From an uncultured Muribaculaceae bacterium (lineage in GTDB: Bacteria; Bacteroidota; Bacteroidia; Bacteroidales; Muribaculaceae), in contig CAJUCQ010000051.1 in NCBI GenBank assembly GCA_910584905.1, positions 1 to 5,079 of the forward strand: DNA of 5,079 nt, in the 5' to 3' direction. The notes under the pieces were generated by a model, which saw nothing but the letters and a program-made list of their open reading frames with translations, was not told the origin of the DNA and made no database searches. A program made the translations under genes and the position numbers. Below are positions 4,747 through 5,079 of this stretch, piece after piece; position 1 is the first letter of the stretch; every line of letters starts with the position of its first letter.

Positions 4747-4979
4747 GTACAGACGCGATTAATTGCGTCCGCCGCGACAGGGGAGGGCGCGCCGTAAATT
4801 CCCGCAAAGAGGGTAAATTCCGTCAACGGCATCAAAGTCTTGCAAGCCAGCAAATTGTACGGACGCGATTAATCGCGTCCGCGCCGACATGGGATGCGCC
4901 TAAAATTCCCCGCAAAGAGGGGAAGTTCCGTCCGCGGCATCAGACGCTCTCAGAATCAGTGAATTGTACGGACGCGATT
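4747..4979. repeat. 110-bp imperfect tandem repeat, about 2.1 copies
   Basis: Units start with GTAC at 4747, 4857 and 4966, giving periods of 110 and 109 bp; the third is cut after GTACGGACGCGATT. Each full unit has a GACGCGATTAATCGCGTC-type palindrome, a GC-rich arm, a hairpin around GCAAAGA, a CGGCATCA block, and a tail ending AATT. The GCAAAGA hairpin is CCC/GGG in unit 1 (4801-4813) and CCCC/GGGG in unit 2 (4908-4922), so both arms changed together. This is non-coding intergenic repeat sequence, not CRISPR. Confidence 0.75.
4860..4881. repeat. Perfect 22-bp palindrome in the second repeat unit
   Basis: The half-site CGGACGCGATT is followed immediately by its exact complement, centred between 4870 and 4871. 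The first unit carries the same palindrome with one changed pair (4752-4769). The half-site reappears at 4969-4979 without its partner. It could be a protein-binding site, a cruciform, or the core of a dispersed repeat. Confidence 0.7.
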
Positions 4980-5079
4980 CAATGCTATTAACTTAAGGCC
5001 TCATAGCGCTTGTCTGTAGTTAGTCAAAGTAACATATTTTCCGCTTGCCTTTATATTTCTGAACACTCGCGCATTGTGC
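4980..5079. other. Right-edge intergenic stretch
   Basis: No coding start or RNA is recognised. A lone minus-strand TTACTTTG (5032-5025) resembles a -7 box, but there is no -33 element and no gene follows it for almost 500 bp, so I do not call it a promoter. The gene to the right lies outside the window. Confidence 0.35.

Noticed and set aside
4747..4979. CRISPR array
   Set aside because: The whole 110-bp unit repeats with divergence; there are no short identical repeats with unique spacers and no cas genes in the window.
4578..4991. Plus-strand frame of 137 codons upstream of acpP
   Set aside because: Most of it translates the tandem repeat units, which differ by changes that preserve palindromes rather than codons.
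5025..5032. Minus-strand TTACTTTG as a promoter
   Set aside because: No -33 element and no gene or terminator within a sensible distance; a single -7-like match is expected by chance in A/T-rich DNA.

Overview
The window looks like a chromosomal piece of a gut-type Bacteroidota, order Bacteroidales. Muribaculaceae is my best guess, but that is inference. The evidence is FabF and ACP sequences of Bacteroidales type, promoters built on the -33 TTTG / -7 TAnnTTTG pattern, translation starts without Shine-Dalgarno sequences, and a transposase of the DUF4372 (IS4-like) type common in this order.

Layout, left to right. (1) Positions 1 to about 178 are the end of an insertion sequence carrying the first 28 codons of its transposase, reading leftward. 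(2) A RimJ/RimL-type GNAT acetyltransferase (257-781, +) begins close to the IS end. (3) From 782 to 1275 there is no protein gene. Its left part holds a well-formed Bacteroidota promoter on the minus strand (927-958), followed about 130 nt later by an intrinsic terminator with a perfect 10-bp stem and eight U residues. Together they suggest an unannotated small RNA of about 130 nt. (4) A PAS-like/LuxR-type regulator (1276-2034, -) and a DUF1349 protein (2129-2791, +) are divergent. They appear to share a bidirectional promoter in which two -7 boxes abut in a near-palindrome (2078-2095). (5) A strong hairpin (2826-2863) separates the DUF1349 gene from convergent fabF. (6) acpP (4310-4543, -) and fabF (2891-4156, -) are the fatty-acid synthesis pair. 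ACP carries the growing acyl chain and FabF extends it by two carbons. An unusual 153-bp GC-rich, repeat-like spacer separates them. (7) From 4594 to the right edge there is no credible gene. This stretch contains about 2.1 copies of a 110-bp imperfect tandem repeat, each starting with a palindrome around GACGCGATTAATCGCGTC.

Functionally, only acpP-fabF forms a clear pathway unit. The LuxR regulator and the DUF1349 gene may be co-regulated through their shared promoter. The acetyltransferase, the IS and the putative sRNA form a separate accessory-looking segment. The most interesting items are the candidate sRNA with an operator-like palindrome at its promoter, the bidirectional promoter, the repeat-like spacer inside acpP-fabF, and the tandem palindromic repeat upstream of acpP.
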